64,000 nucleotides of DNA from NCBI GenBank assembly GCA_015680685.1, contig MNCI01038110.1, positions 371,607 to 435,606 of the forward strand, given 5' to 3'. The stretch's first letter is position 1, and every line of letters starts with the position of its first letter. The position numbers and the translations under genes were made by a program. Below are positions 37,762 through 49,500 of the stretch, one piece after another. Below the pieces are notes generated by a model that was given only the letters and a program-made list of their open reading frames with translations, had not been told where the DNA came from and did not search any database. The stretch is from Gnetum montanum (taxonomy: Eukaryota; Streptophyta; Gnetopsida; Gnetales; Gnetaceae).

Positions 37762-38045
37762 GATCTAGTTTAAGGCCGTTTCAGGCCTCTATGCGTAGTT
37801 TAAGGCCATTTCGGGTCCCATCGTAAACAAGTAGCGTTTCGTATAACGTGGATGGGTTTCTTGGTTGACCGACCATTTTTGATCGTGGCTAGTTTTATGT
37901 CATTGCGGACATGATAGTTTAATGTCTTTTCGGACAGGGAGTGTAGTTTAATGTTTTTTTTGTTGTTGTTTTTTTTTCTTTGTGTTGTTGTAGTTTAACG
38001 TCATTTCAAACATGCTATAGTTTAACATCATTTTGGACTAGGGAT
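37762..38045 (+). repeat. AGTTTAAGGCC array, antisense gene/protease boundary, element 2
   Basis: About seven units: TAGTTTAAGGCCGTTTCAGGCC, TAGTTTAAGGCCATTTCGGG, then TAGTTTAATGTC(A)TTTTCGGACA variants. It is homologous in place to arrays 8210-8476, 25505-25802 and 54475-54660. Confidence 0.75.
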
Positions 38046-38049
38046 GGTA

Positions 38050-41000
38050 TTATTTTAGGAATCTTTTAATTTTCTTATTTTTAATGTTAGGCGATGTGTC
38101 AATGGGTATGATTCTGTATTTAGCGTCCCCTTCGCTGATTACGTTAAACGGTAATTCGGCCCAAGGGACGTCTGATGGAATGGCTTCTGTGTTAGTGTTT
38201 TCTCGTGTTTCGAAATTTGTTATAAGTTCTGTGTTAGTTTCTACTTGAGATGGTGTATGTACAATGTCAGGTGTAGGCGTTTCTCTTTTAGGTGGATTTG
38301 GATTACTGCTTACTGGTTGTTTTTCGTTTAGATCGTTTCAACTAGGCTTTTTGAGTTCAACCTCTGAGCCTTGGTCCATGTCCATGTGTGATGAAACAAT
38401 AAGTGTAGCCACTTCCTCGTGTATGATGATTTCACCACCCTCATAAGGTAGGTAAATTTCTTGATGTACAGGGGAGGAGACCACTTTCAGTTGGGCCAAC
38501 CAGGGTCTTCCTAATATTAGGTTGAACCCCAGCATTTCGTCAACCACAACGAAGTTGGCGGACGTGGGAAAATGGTCCCCCGCTATGAAGTCTAAGGTTA
38601 TTATGCCTTTGACCATCATGCGTGACCCGCTGAATGATTTTAAACATGTAGTCGCAGTCGATTTGATTGACTCCGTTAGCCCTAGTTTTTCAACGATGGC
38701 GTATGGTATCACGTTCGTAGCGGCTCCATCGTCTACATGGACCCTATGTATCTTGAACTGATTCATGCATATCATTATGAACATGGGGGCTGTTGTCACC
38801 TTCCTTGTTTTCTTATCTAATTTAATGTTATCGTTATGGAAGCTTAGTGGTTTGTACGTTGATCCTTGTGGCGAGTACATTACCACATGAATAGATGGTT
38901 CATTTTGGGGTACGTTCTCACTTACTGAGATTGACGTTAACATGCGTACTAAGGCTTCACGATGTGTTTGGGATGTAAGAATCAAGTCATATAGGCGTAG
39001 CGAAGTGTTCTTATGCTTGAGTGCTTGTGTGACTTTTGTTAAAGCCGTTCCCAAATCTTTGCTATTGGGGACATTTGTATCAGCGGTGACTGGGTCCATT
39101 GGCCCCAATAGTTTTATTTCATGCTGTTTTGATCCATCGTTCTTGCTCGGAGTCATTGATTCAAATGTAGCATGTTTTTTGGAGGGTTCACCCTCGTCTC
39201 CTGTGTTTGGTTGACTGTTGGGTTGTGTCATGGGTACGACGTTAAGTGGAGTGGGTTTAGGGGGCCCTAAAGCTAACCGTTGGCGCTTCTTCTCCAAGCG
39301 TTCACGCGTAAGCCTATCTGCTAAGCGTTCTCGCATGTGGCGTGGAGGTGGAGCTAGTCTTGGAGCTTCGGGTTACCCTGGGATTCGTACCACATATGGA
39401 GGTAGGCGGGGTTGCAGGTGGACAGTCGGATGTGGTTGGACGGAAGACTGGCTGGACACCCTGATGATGTAGGGACTAGGTTTGCCTTGTGTATGTGAGG
39501 TGGAGGCTTGGACTTCTGCTATTGCAACTGTGGTCGGCAGTCGGACTACGAAAGGGGCAGGCCAAGTAGGAGGGGCTGATAGGTTTGGGGTGGTGACAGC
39601 GGGAGGTATGCGCACTATGTAAGGTTTTTGCGGAGCGGATGATGGTTGAGGAATGGATGCGGATAGAGTAGGAGGAACATGTACTACAAAACGTTTGTTA
39701 GGTACCTGTTGTTTATACTCGGGGTAGACAGTGTTGATGTTGGGTGTCTCGAGTTCATCATCAAGGCAGATTGTATTGATGACGTATGACGCCTCTTTGG
39801 TGTTCAGAGGGTCTTTATACACCCCCATAGCCTGGTTCTATGGCTGGACCGGGTTGGGCTCATCAAAGGTGATTTGGCCTTCATCAATAATTCGCTGTAT
39901 GTCCTGCTTTAGTGCAAAACAATAATCCATGCCGTGCCCATTGCATTGGTGATAATCGCAGAAGCGATCCATTCTAAAACCTTTGGGCATTGGAGGCTCA
40001 TCCGGCGTTGCTAGGCTTGGGTTCTAAATGAGTTGATAGAACCAATCGTGTCTCTGGATGGTCACGGGGGACAACTGTTTGTGTTTCATTAATCCTGCCT
40101 TCAGTAGTTGATCAAAGAACTGGGATGGCTTCATAGGCAACGTCGTATATTGAGAAGGCTCTTTCCTCTCAAAATTTCTCATACGATTTTGTGTTGGGTT
40201 CTGTGATGATGATGATTCTGGTGTAGTCACGGGAGTAGGTCTAGTATAGTTAGTAGGGGCTGCTAGCGGTTTTTTTGATTGTTGCATTTCTACGATTGCC
40301 GCTATAGTTTCCTTAGCCTTCTCTTTATCCTTTTTACTATGTTGATTTTTGAAGGCTAAGTATGCAGGGTCATGGCTATTTTGAGCCGCCTCTTCTATAT
40401 TTTTGATTTGTACAAAGGCTTGGTTAAGATTACGTGCATTAAGATAGTACAGTTTAGATTTGAAGAAGTCATTAACGGCCCCCTTTAAAATCGTGAGTAG
40501 ATATGTTTGTGAGATTGGCTTGTGTATCTCATTGAGAGCGGTGCTCCACCTCTAAATGAATTTCTGCACAGGTTCGAGCGACACTTTCTTAACCTGTATA
40601 AGGCTATCCAATGTTGCCTCAGGTTTCAAGTTATATTTGAACCTAGTCATGAACTGATGTAACAACTCTTCCAAAGAGAATATAGAGTTCCTCGGCAAGG
40701 CCTGGGACCAATCGAGTGCTCTCCTGGCAAGGGACATAGGGAACACTTGCCAAATGGCATGGGGCCATGCCTGGAGTAACGTGCATTCTAACCTAAACGT
40801 TATCAAGTAAGCGTTGGGGTCCGTCTTCCCATTATATTTAGTTAGTGTTGGCAAGGATGCGCCTTCGGACAAGGTTAGATGCGAGACAGAAGGGCTGATG
40901 GGGTAATTGTGGTAGAAATCCACTACCTTCAGCTCTTCATCGACAGCTGTTTTGAGGAGCTTTACCTCGTCAGTAAGCTCTTGCATTACTTTTTTGGCAT

Positions 41001-42113
41001 CTACCTAGTCTTGGGCACTCGGTGACATGGTAGCTTGAGGTTGTGGTATATTGTACAGGTTAGAGTGTTGGATGGTAGGTTGAAAGGTTGAAAGTTGTGC
41101 GGTTGGTGGCTGTGCTTGTGGGATGTTTATAGCATGTGGCACCAGGGGTGGCACATTGTAAGCAAGGGGTTGTTGTTGCTGTGGTTGTAGATGTACTTGG
41201 GAAATGTTGGTTGGTGGAATCATATGGGATGGCATGTGGTGGAGAGGGTTGATGTGATGGCATACCCATTGTCGTCCATTGAGTGGTCACGTTTTGTGCA
41301 AGAACCCCCTGTTGGGTTATAGCAGTGGAAGGGGCCCCGTGCGTTTGGATGTGGGGGATGTAGTGGGCAGACGTGGATGCTGGTATCACATGTGGCATCC
41401 CTATCACTTGAGGCGAGAAGGTGGCTCCCGTGTTACTGTGTGGGGGTGGTGCTTGCGAGGATGGGCCTGCTACTGCAGCGGGAATGATAGTGAGAGGGAG
41501 CGTGCTGGATTGCGGGTCAGTCGGAGGAGGAACATGAGCAAATGAGGATGTTTCTAGTAGAGGCATTTGTATGTGGATGAGCCTGAGGGGCTGGGGGGGC
41601 ATAACCTCCCCTATACCTGGATGAAACATGGGGTTAACATGTGTTTGTGGGCTAAGGGTGTGATAGGAGTCTTCGTGTTCGGATTGGGCAGCGAACTCGT
41701 CCTCCTCTTCCGGTTGGAAATCCACTGCAGGCTGATGCAATGACTAGCTCCTTTGCAGGAGGAGTCCTATGATGAGCTTTGAGTACTATTCTGGCACAGG
41801 GATTATATCGTACAGGGAAGGGATGAACTCACGTCCCCCCTTATAGAAGAGTTCATACTACCTCTTTTCCTTCATTTCAGCTCGATCTACTACTAGACCA
41901 GCTTGTATCTTCACACATATGAAGTTATACTAGTCCTGGGTTATAATGTTAGAGGTTAGGTTCCTCCCTTGCAACCTTAGGGACCGGCGGGGCCTCGCTG
42001 TGGGTTGTGCCGCGGGGTTGGTGGATGGCCATGGTGCCCACGACGTCGGTGACTTGAGCGGTTGTGGCAGTGGTGTTTACGGGGTTCATGATAACCTGTT
42101 GAGGGTATGACAT
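38050..42113 (-). pseudogene. gag-protease of element 2 (broken, long open segments)
   Basis: Start chosen at 42113 (MSYPQQVIMNPVNTT), with an in-frame MNPVN homologous to the other gag starts. Order: Pro/Gln-rich N-terminal region with EEEDEFAAQSEHED (about 41700), VVDFYHNYPISPS (about 40920), NGKTDPNAYL, SLEELLHQF, VKKVSLEPVQKFI (40560), knuckle CDYHQ..GH..DYC about 39970-39920, a proline-rich linker with repeated PYVVRIP/PFVVRLP (39820-39380), then protease. The protease stretch 39336-38338 is open, with VHVDDGAATNVIPYAIVEKLGL (about 38750-38690) and NLILGRPWLAQLK. The tail reaches the stop at 38050. The active-site motif is D-D-G-A, not D-S/T-G. A handful of stops occur, mostly at Trp or Gln. 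Confidence 0.85.
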
Positions 42114-42742
42114 GGTGTAGAGGTGTGAAATTAGTGTACTTAGTATAGTGTAAACTTAGGTGGTAATGTGCAGCGTATATGCTTCAATGTCCAGTGTATA
42201 GCATCAGCGTAGACAGCGTATAGGGATGGAGCATATAAGGTCAGCGTAGACATGTCTACAGCGTAAGGAGTGCAGCGTATACGCTAGACAGCGTATACAG
42301 CATTAGGGTGCAGTGTAAAATAGGATTACAACGTATAAAGTGTAGTATAAACTAGAAAGCAGCGTAGACAAAGTCTACAACATAAGGAGAGTAGCGTATA
42401 CGCTGTGCAGCGTATACAGTGTCAATGTGCAGCGTACAGAGTGGTATAAATGAACAGTAGCGTGAACTATTTTGCAGCGTAAAGAGAATAGTGTAGATAG
42501 AATCGCAGAGAAAATGTGCAGCGTAGACAAAACCTACAGCGTAAAAATGTGCAGCGTAAACTTTATCAGTTGTGTATGATGTATGTGTGGTAGCGTAGAC
42601 GTTGGGGTTTCTGTGGACTGAGTCCACGTGGAGTTGACAGCGTAGACGCTGGAAAACTTACAGAGAGTGAGTTTTGAACATGGCAGTGTAAACGCTGATT
42701 AGCGTGGACGCTGGGGAGCATGAAGGTAAGGTTTTAGATGGA
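42114..42742 (-). repeat. Leader of element 2, GCGTA-rich
   Basis: Between gag start and PBS. Dense GCAGCGTATAC/GCGTAGAC motifs occur, with two exact GCGTATACGC (about 42274 and 42394). The open frames seen here come from the repeat. The motif is shared with U3 and with intron 1 of the antisense gene. Confidence 0.7.
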
Positions 42743-42762
42743 GGCCCTCCTTCTAGCGTCAA
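42743..42762 (-). other. Primer binding site of element 2
   Basis: The minus strand reads TTGACGCTAGAAGGAGGGCC, four bases from the LTR end (...GGTACA at 42767). Confidence 0.8.
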
Positions 42763-42766
42763 TTTC

Positions 42767-43524
42767 TGTACCGTCTGAAATCGTCGGTCTCCGGCTGGAA
42801 GGAAACAGAGGCCATGGGATTGTAGGACATGCATAGAAGACCCTACCTTCACCTGGGTGGTTCGCACGTGGATCTGACAAGGATTGTCCTGAACGTACAC
42901 CGAAGTGCTTTATGTTGGGTTATACGTAAATGGCGTAACGGGCGTAAATCAGAGTGTAAACAGCGTAAGTAGCGTAAATGATGTGAACATAGCGTAGATG
43001 TAAACAAGCGTAAATAGAATACGTGCAAGAATTATGGGGACTGTAAACAATTGTAAGAAGAAAATGTAATAATGGTATTACAGAATGAAAATACATGCAC
43101 CGGTCAAATGAAGTTGTGAGTGGAACACAAGGTTGACGAAAGCCCTGGTGGGTGCAGGGATGATTGCAGCTGGTTCACATTGTAAGCACAGCGTAGAGGC
43201 TGTATGCTCAGCGTACAGGGTTGTCCAACATAAAAGGTTTTGAGCTCTGGTTCTCAGCGTCTCTGTTCTTTGGTGTGCTCTGGGAATTTGCCAACCGTCT
43301 GGATTTCGTGTAAAATTGGGGTTTTATATAGGTTTTGACGGCAGACTCGGGTTGGGCGACACGTGGCACGTTGACCAGGTGCAAGGGTGTAAAATTTACA
43401 AGTGTACAATATGTTACATTTGCCGAGCGTATACGCTGTCTGCAGTGAGCGTAGACTGTGGGAGTATATGCTGGGATGCTAAGTGTATGCGAACTTGGGT
43501 GTAGATGTCATTGATGCTGGTGTA
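42767..43524 (-). mobile_element. 5' LTR of element 2, R/U5-side part
   Basis: This matches 26397-27270 of the 3' LTR, with a deletion of about 40 bases near 42852. It is interrupted at 43524 by element 3 and continues at 60390. It includes the TATA box at 43321-43331. Confidence 0.9.
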
Positions 43525-44333
43525 TGTAACGACAGAAAACGTCTACAGCTGGAAATACCGACCGAGGTTCCGTGTATACAGTTTTAACCACGGATCCGCA
43601 CGAGGGCTATGCTGGAAAAAACAAATCCACGGCACCCTGGACGGTCTTGTCGATCGTACAGGGACTTACGGGTCAGTAAAACGATGAAGATTACAGATCT
43701 TTGCGTTGTTTCGATTTGATTCGAGGGACCGTGAAATGGGAGGAAAATGACGTGGATGGATCACTACGATGATAACATCAAACACGCCGAAGAGATGCTA
43801 ATCAGGAAAGAAACGTGTGATTTTCAAAAGATCTATGTTTCGATTTTTGAAAGAATGTATGATTTGTATGTCACGTTACAATGGGAGAGACCCCCAATAA
43901 CTTGATGCAAAAATGAGCATAAAACAACAAGGAAACTGTCCAGACAGAAGTCCGATCTACCTCGTAGGCCAAAGCTGGGATGCAAGGATGGTCAAGCTTT
44001 GAGGTCTGCCGATTAACTGTTTCTAACCGGTAGAGTCTGCAAACTGGGCGAGACGATCTCACAATCCCTGTTCTGCTTCTTTGCTTCAAGTAGGTTCTGC
44101 TCAGGGCAGCAATCGCTAATGGAGAAAGTCGTATCTTCCCCAAAGGAATGATCTCTCTTGTTGCTAAGGCTCAAGTGCTCTGTGCTCTGTTCTTGCTGAA
44201 GGATGGTGCTGTCGACAGTTGCCAAAAGGTTGCTCTTTGTTTCTCTGCTCAAGGTGATAAGTGCTTCCTTGCTCAAAAAATGCTCTTGCCCTTTTGATTT
44301 TCTACTACTGCCCTTGTATCTTTGTCAACTGGT

Positions 44334-44344
44334 CTATTTATAGG
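44334..44344 (-). promoter_or_regulatory. TATA box in the 3' LTR of element 3
   Basis: The minus strand reads CCTATAAATAGAC. The identical box in the 5' LTR is at 59725-59735. It is the likely core promoter of the element. Confidence 0.65.
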
Positions 44345-44438
44345 CTGTGGGGTCCCATAAAAAGGTGCAACCCTGATGACGTGTGTCCCGGATATTTTGG
44401 GTTCCACTGACATGACCATTTTAAGTCAGACTGTGACT

Positions 44439-44470
44439 ACGCACAATACGCTCGTTTGCGTATTGTGCGT
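44439..44470. promoter_or_regulatory. Perfect 13-bp inverted repeat in U3 of element 3
   Basis: The arms ACGCACAATACGC and GCGTATTGTGCGT are separated by 6 bases. It lies about 100 bases upstream of the TATA box in element direction. The 5' LTR copy (59830-59861) has one mismatch in the arm. A protein-binding or hairpin role is inferred. Confidence 0.6.
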
Positions 44471-44592
44471 GTGAAGAGCAGGTACATGTTGAGCGTGTTT
44501 CAATTGCTTTCAGGCTATATTACACTCATTCGCGTTGTGTTGCGTATATGAGCGTAATTCGGTACAAAAAATAATAGGCTCAAAATTGTCTT

Positions 44593-44736
44593 ACGCTCAC
44601 TACGCAGCTGCACGTAATGAAGCGTAGACAATGTCTAACTTATGCTCACTACGCAGCCACGCGTAACAAAGCATAAATAATGTCTAATTTACGCTCACTA
44701 CGCAGCTGCGCGTAACGAAGCGTAAATAATGTCTAG
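44593..44736. repeat. Three tandem 49-bp repeats in U3 of element 3
   Basis: Units start at 44593, 44642 and 44691: ACGCTCACTACGCAGC(T/C), then GCGTAACGAAGCGTAAA, then TAATGTCTAA. Each contains ACGC/GCGT inverted half-sites. The 5' LTR has the same three units at 59984-60127. Confidence 0.8.
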
Positions 44737-44993
44737 CGTTAGTGATGAAATACACAATGATAAGCACCGCCGCGTAACGAGTGTAAAGACAAGTTATCCA
44801 TACGCCACGAGAAAAGGTGTCGAACTGTTGTGCTTCTCTAGACTCTGCCTTCGACTATTTTGGAGCTTATTATGCTCATTACGCTGCCGTGCGTAATGGA
44901 GCGTAAACTTGTCCTTGAATAAAGCTGATGCGTGCTTTCTCTTGAATTGCGAATCTTTGCCTGAGGCCGACTCGTAATTTTCACGGTGTTTCA

Positions 44994-45008
44994 ATGGCCC
45001 CTCTTTAT
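44994..45008 (-). other. Polypurine tract of element 3
   Basis: The minus strand reads AATAAAGAGGGGCCAT, adjacent to the LTR start TGAAACACC. Confidence 0.85.
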
Positions 45009-46094
45009 TGACGGTTAGAGGGCTTGCCCGAAAGACGTCGACAAAGAATGTGAAACACCGAATTGGCAGCAGCAAGAACAACGTCCATCCATAGCTACTT
45101 AAGTGTTACCCTGTCAACATGGAAGAGCAAAGCCGGAAGGTATGGGAGATAGAGGGATATAGCTGGAAATAGGTTCGGGGAAGATGCAAAATGAGTTATG
45201 ATGGTAGGGGCATGAAATACGCTCGTACGCATAGAAATGTACGCTCATTTATGTCAACAGGAATGCTTTCAGATGAGCGTAGCGCATCAATATGAGGTTT
45301 CTCTGTTACAGATTGTAGCAGGAATGCTTGCAGAAGGAGCGTTGCGCATCACTTCTGCGATATCTCTGCTGGTGTGAGTGCGGAAAATGAACACTTGCGT
45401 ATATAGCTTTTGCGTATGGGAAGCGGGTGGTGGGGATGAAGGGAAACAAGAGCTAAGGGTAGGATTTGTGAGAGGTAGAGGTATGCAGATCTAAATGGTC
45501 GGGCAAACCCAGGCAGCCATTTCAACACGCTGTTGTACTTCACCGCTCAGATGGACGCACCTTTGGACGACATTCTCCAAGGTAAGTAACCTGCAACCAC
45601 AAAAGAAAGCAGAGGACACCATTGCTCATGCGAACAAGGGGCGAGGTTGTTGAAACAAACGCCGTTTGATGTGAGATAGAGCGATCGGGCTGTAAAGAAG
45701 GAGCTGGAGCATGCGGGCGGAGCCGCCAATCCTAATGATTGGCCCAGCATATCTTCGCCAAGAGGCATCAGACACAGTGCACCTAACTGGTTGTATAAGG
45801 AACCAGCCAAATGAATTTGCGAAGCCGGTGTCCGATAGTAATGATTGGCGGAGGTTCCCGAGGCCGTTGTCGACGAGGATTTCATCGGGGCTCCGGCTGG
45901 CGAGGCTAAACTCTCAGAGTTACTACCACTGCGGCAGGCGTGGTGGCGGCATCTCCGAGGGATCAGTAAGATGCCTCTTAGCTTATCTGAGGAATCAGTA
46001 GGATGCCAGTGGGGTGGCGACGCTGGGACTGTCTCAGTATCCTACCGCATCTGTTATGCAGCTATATAAAAATGATCACACTCGCTTGATTCGT
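45009..46094. other. 3' noncoding region of element 3
   Basis: About 1.1 kb between polypurine tract and array, more G/C-rich at 45500-46060 than its surroundings. Overlapping frames of 60-110 codons exist on both strands there, but none has a homologue in the other elements or recognisable motifs, so I do not call a gene. Confidence 0.5.
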
Positions 46095-46560
46095 ATAGCA
46101 GTAGTCGATGATTCCCAGTTTTAAGTCCTGGTAGACTGTTGTTGCTATTTTTAAGTCTCAGCAGACCATGGTCATAGTTTAAAGTTAGGGTAGACCGAGC
46201 AATGCTAGTTTTACGTCGTAGTGGACAGTGTCTGGGATGGTTTATGGTCCCAGCAGACCGTGATGTGGATGTCAGTTTCATGTCATAACCCAAGGATAGA
46301 GCTGTGCTGGTTTGATGTCCTAGCAGAAGGCTACTTACCTGCGCCAGTTTAGCGTCGTGGCAGACGCGTGCAAAAGATGCTAGTTTTTCGTCTTGGCGGA
46401 CCTGTACAACATTGCCAGTTTTACGTTGTAGCAACTTGCCAGTTTAGCATTGTGGCGGACGATCAATGCCAGTTTAGCATCGTAGTGGATGATCAATGCC
46501 AGTTTAGCGTCATAGCGGACGATCAATGCCAGTTTAGTGTCGTAGCAGACGAATACTGTC
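46095..46560 (+). repeat. AGTTTA array at the integrase/3' end boundary, element 3
   Basis: About thirteen units of CCAGTTTTA/TAGTTTA followed by GTC(G/C)TxG and (G/C)GGAC or AGACC. The last four (46438-46557) are clean 30-base tandem copies of the form GCCAGTTTAGCATCGTAGTG plus GATGATCAAT. Confidence 0.8.
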
Positions 46561-46589
46561 ATACCTGATTACTCGCGCTGTAGATACTG

Positions 46590-49500
46590 CTAAATGTAAT
46601 ACCGCTTCAGATATACATGATTTACAGGGTTTGGTAGTTCATTGTCGTTGATGTCTGCTAGTCTGAAAGCTCCGTTGCTATATGCGTCGACCACCGAGAA
46701 AGGACCTTCCCAATTCACTAAGAACTTGCCTGCCGGCTTGCGCACGGCTTTGAGGACTAGGTCTCCTTTCTTGATCGGATGCTGCTGAAGGTTGTGATGA
46801 TGCTTCTGTCTCTGTTTATCTTGATATTTCTCAATCGTATCAAGAGCTTGTATCCGCTTCTCTTCTACTGAATCCACATCCATTATCCGAGCCTCGGTGT
46901 GTTGAGCCTCATTTATAATGGTGGAGAGGACCATTCTCAGAGAAGGAATTTGCAATTCGAGAGGTAGCACTGCTTCAGATTCGTAAACCAGACTATAGGG
47001 CGTACTACCTGTAGCTGTGCTACATGTAGTATGGTACGCCCATAGCACATAGAGGATTTTATTATGCCACCGTCTCTTGTTACTGTCGAGCATATTCTTG
47101 AGCAGATTGATGACTATTTTGTTTGATGCTTCAGCTTGACCATTCGCCTGCGGGTAATAGGGGGAGGAAAAAGACTGTCTAATGCCTAGGTTATCACAGA
47201 AGGATTTGGTTTCCGCGCTACTAAACTGTGGCCCATTGTCAGTCACAATAGTCATTGGGAGACCAAATCTGGTTACTATNGGTCTTTGTCAACGCAGGTA
47301 AGCAACACGTCATCCAAGGAGCATCTACAGAGAGTGCTGTCTCCGATGATGACGTATTGTCTAGCCCGCTTATGGATTGCATCTTTCTGTGCGCGTGTTA
47401 ATGCAGATGGTAGCTCACCCTGTAAAAGATAAGTTTTAATATTGTCGTACCATTCAGGTGTGCTTTCCTCGAGAAGAGAGGAGATTTGTGCCGTTCGAAT
47501 GATAGGATCTGCGTAGTCTGTAATTAATGCAGGGCAAGTGTTAAACAGGTGTGAAGGCACGTGTAAAGCCAGGGTGGCTAGTGCATCGGCCAGCGTGTTG
47601 TCAGTGCATGGGACGTGTTGGGCGTCGAAGATCGTAAATCGCCTCAGAAGATCTTTAGCCTGATCACAGTAAGGCTGTAAATGTACAGCTTTACAGGCGT
47701 AGACTCCAGTGATTTGATTTATGACAAGCATCGAATCGCCCCTAACTGCCAGGTGTTGCACATCTAACTCACTGGCGGTTAGCAATCCCCTGAGGAGCCC
47801 CTCGTACTCTGCCACGTTGTTCGTACAAGGGAAGGTCAAGCGATAAGCGTGTAGACGCACATCCTCAGGTGATAGCGTAATAACCGCGGCGGCACTGCTG
47901 CTTCTAGCTATTGAGGCTCTGTCAAAATACAACGTCGCCTTGGGGCCTATCAAGATAAGGCTTAGACTATGTACATGTTCATCAGGAAATTCGGGCTCTA
48001 TTGTGGCTTGGTTGTTAACTGGTGACATTGCTAACTGGTCGGCTATCGCTTGGCCCTTCGTAGAAGATTGGCCAACATAGTGCAGATCAAATTCTGCGGT
48101 GATAGCTTTCTAGTGAGCGATCCTACTGCTTTCGTACAAATTATGCGTGATGGTCCTAAGGATGTTATTTTTGCAAATAATGTTAACCTGGCTACGGAAA
48201 AGGTAATGTCTACATTTCTTAAGCGTAAAAACTAACACTAGGCAATTACGCTCTACTTCGTTATACTTCGTTTCGTATGCATATAAAGCATGGCTCAGGT
48301 AGTAGATAGGCACTCCAGACCCATCGTTCCTCCTTTGACAAAGCAATGCTGCGAATGCTACGTCCGAAGTTGTGAGGTAAATGTAAAATGGCAAGTCCCT
48401 TTGTGGCAGGAAAACCATAGGTAAATGTTGGAGTTCCTGTTTAATGCTATCAAACGCACGTTGGCAATCCTCCATCCATTCGAAATTAACCCCCTTCTTT
48501 AGCAAATGTTGCATATGGTGCAACTTGTCGGTTAATCTCGAGATGAATCGGCGTATGAACTGCAAGCGTCCCTGTAACCCGCGTAATTGCTTGAGGTCTA
48601 TCGAAGGCGTTAACTCGACAATGGCTTTGACCTTATCAGGGTCAACTCGTATGCCGGTTTCCGATACCACAAACCCCAACATGCGTCCAGTTTTGACTCC
48701 GAATATGCACTTCTTCGGGTTAAGCCAGAGCTCGTATTTGGAGCATCTTTTAAGGACTAACTCTAGATCTCCTAAATGATCCTTAGACCTTAAAGACATC
48801 ACAGCTATATCGTCTACATAATCATTCAATCTCTCTAAGAGATAGTCGCTAAAGATGTATGTCATGGCCCGTTGGTACGTGCCTCCGTCGTTCTTTAGAC
48901 CAAAAGACATCATAGTGTAGCAGAAGGTGCCCCAGGGCATCATAAATGTCATGGTCAGTTGATGTTCTGGGTTAATGCGAATCTGGTTATAGCCTGAAAA
49001 GCCATCCATGAAGGACAGAAGCGCATGGCTAGCTGTTGTATCCACTAGCTGGTCGATACTCGGCAACGGGAAGTTATCCTTGATTGTGGCCTTATTCAAA
49101 TCCTGGAAGTCTATGCAGATGCGTATGCTTCCAGTCTTCTTTGGGATGACTACAATGTTGGATACCCAGTCCGAGTAATCGACCGCACGGATGAAACCAG
49201 CCTGGTATAGCTTGGTGATTTCATCACGCACGGCTAGCGTGATCTCTGGCTTGATTTTGCATGCTTTTTGCCTAACTGCTTTGATTTGTGGGTCTAAGAT
49301 GATGTTATGTTGGATTAGCCTGGGATCTAGTCTAGGCATATCCTCGTATGACCATGCGAAGACAGTGATGTTGTCTTGCAGGACCTGTGTTATGGCATCG
49401 TGCGTTTCTCATTCTAACAAGGAACTAACCTTAAGTGTTTTAGCTTCGCCCCTATGCGTAATGATAGAGACCTCATCAAGGGGGTCTTTGGTTATGTCCC

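Larger units (their letters stand above)
43525..44993 (-). mobile_element. 3' LTR of element 3
   Basis: 1469 bp, TGAAACACCGTGAAAATTAC...CTGTCGTTACA on the minus strand. It has a TATA box near 44334, a 13-base hairpin near 44439, and three 49-base repeats at 44593-44736. The frames 43871-44276 are conserved between the two LTRs only because the LTRs are copies. Confidence 0.92.

Noticed and set aside
38522-39472. Plus-strand frames opposite the protease of element 2
   Set aside because: They are shadows of the 332-codon minus-strand protease frame.
43871-44276. Frames conserved at two places (also 59262-59667)
   Set aside because: The conservation is that of two LTRs of the same element, not of a protein.
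45547-46069. Possible extra gene in the 3' region of element 3
   Set aside because: Frames of similar length exist on both strands, none has an equivalent in elements 1 or 2, and no motif is recognisable.
46095-46560. CRISPR-like regularly spaced repeats
   Set aside because: Units are degenerate and tandem without unique spacers, and they lie in a plant retrotransposon.
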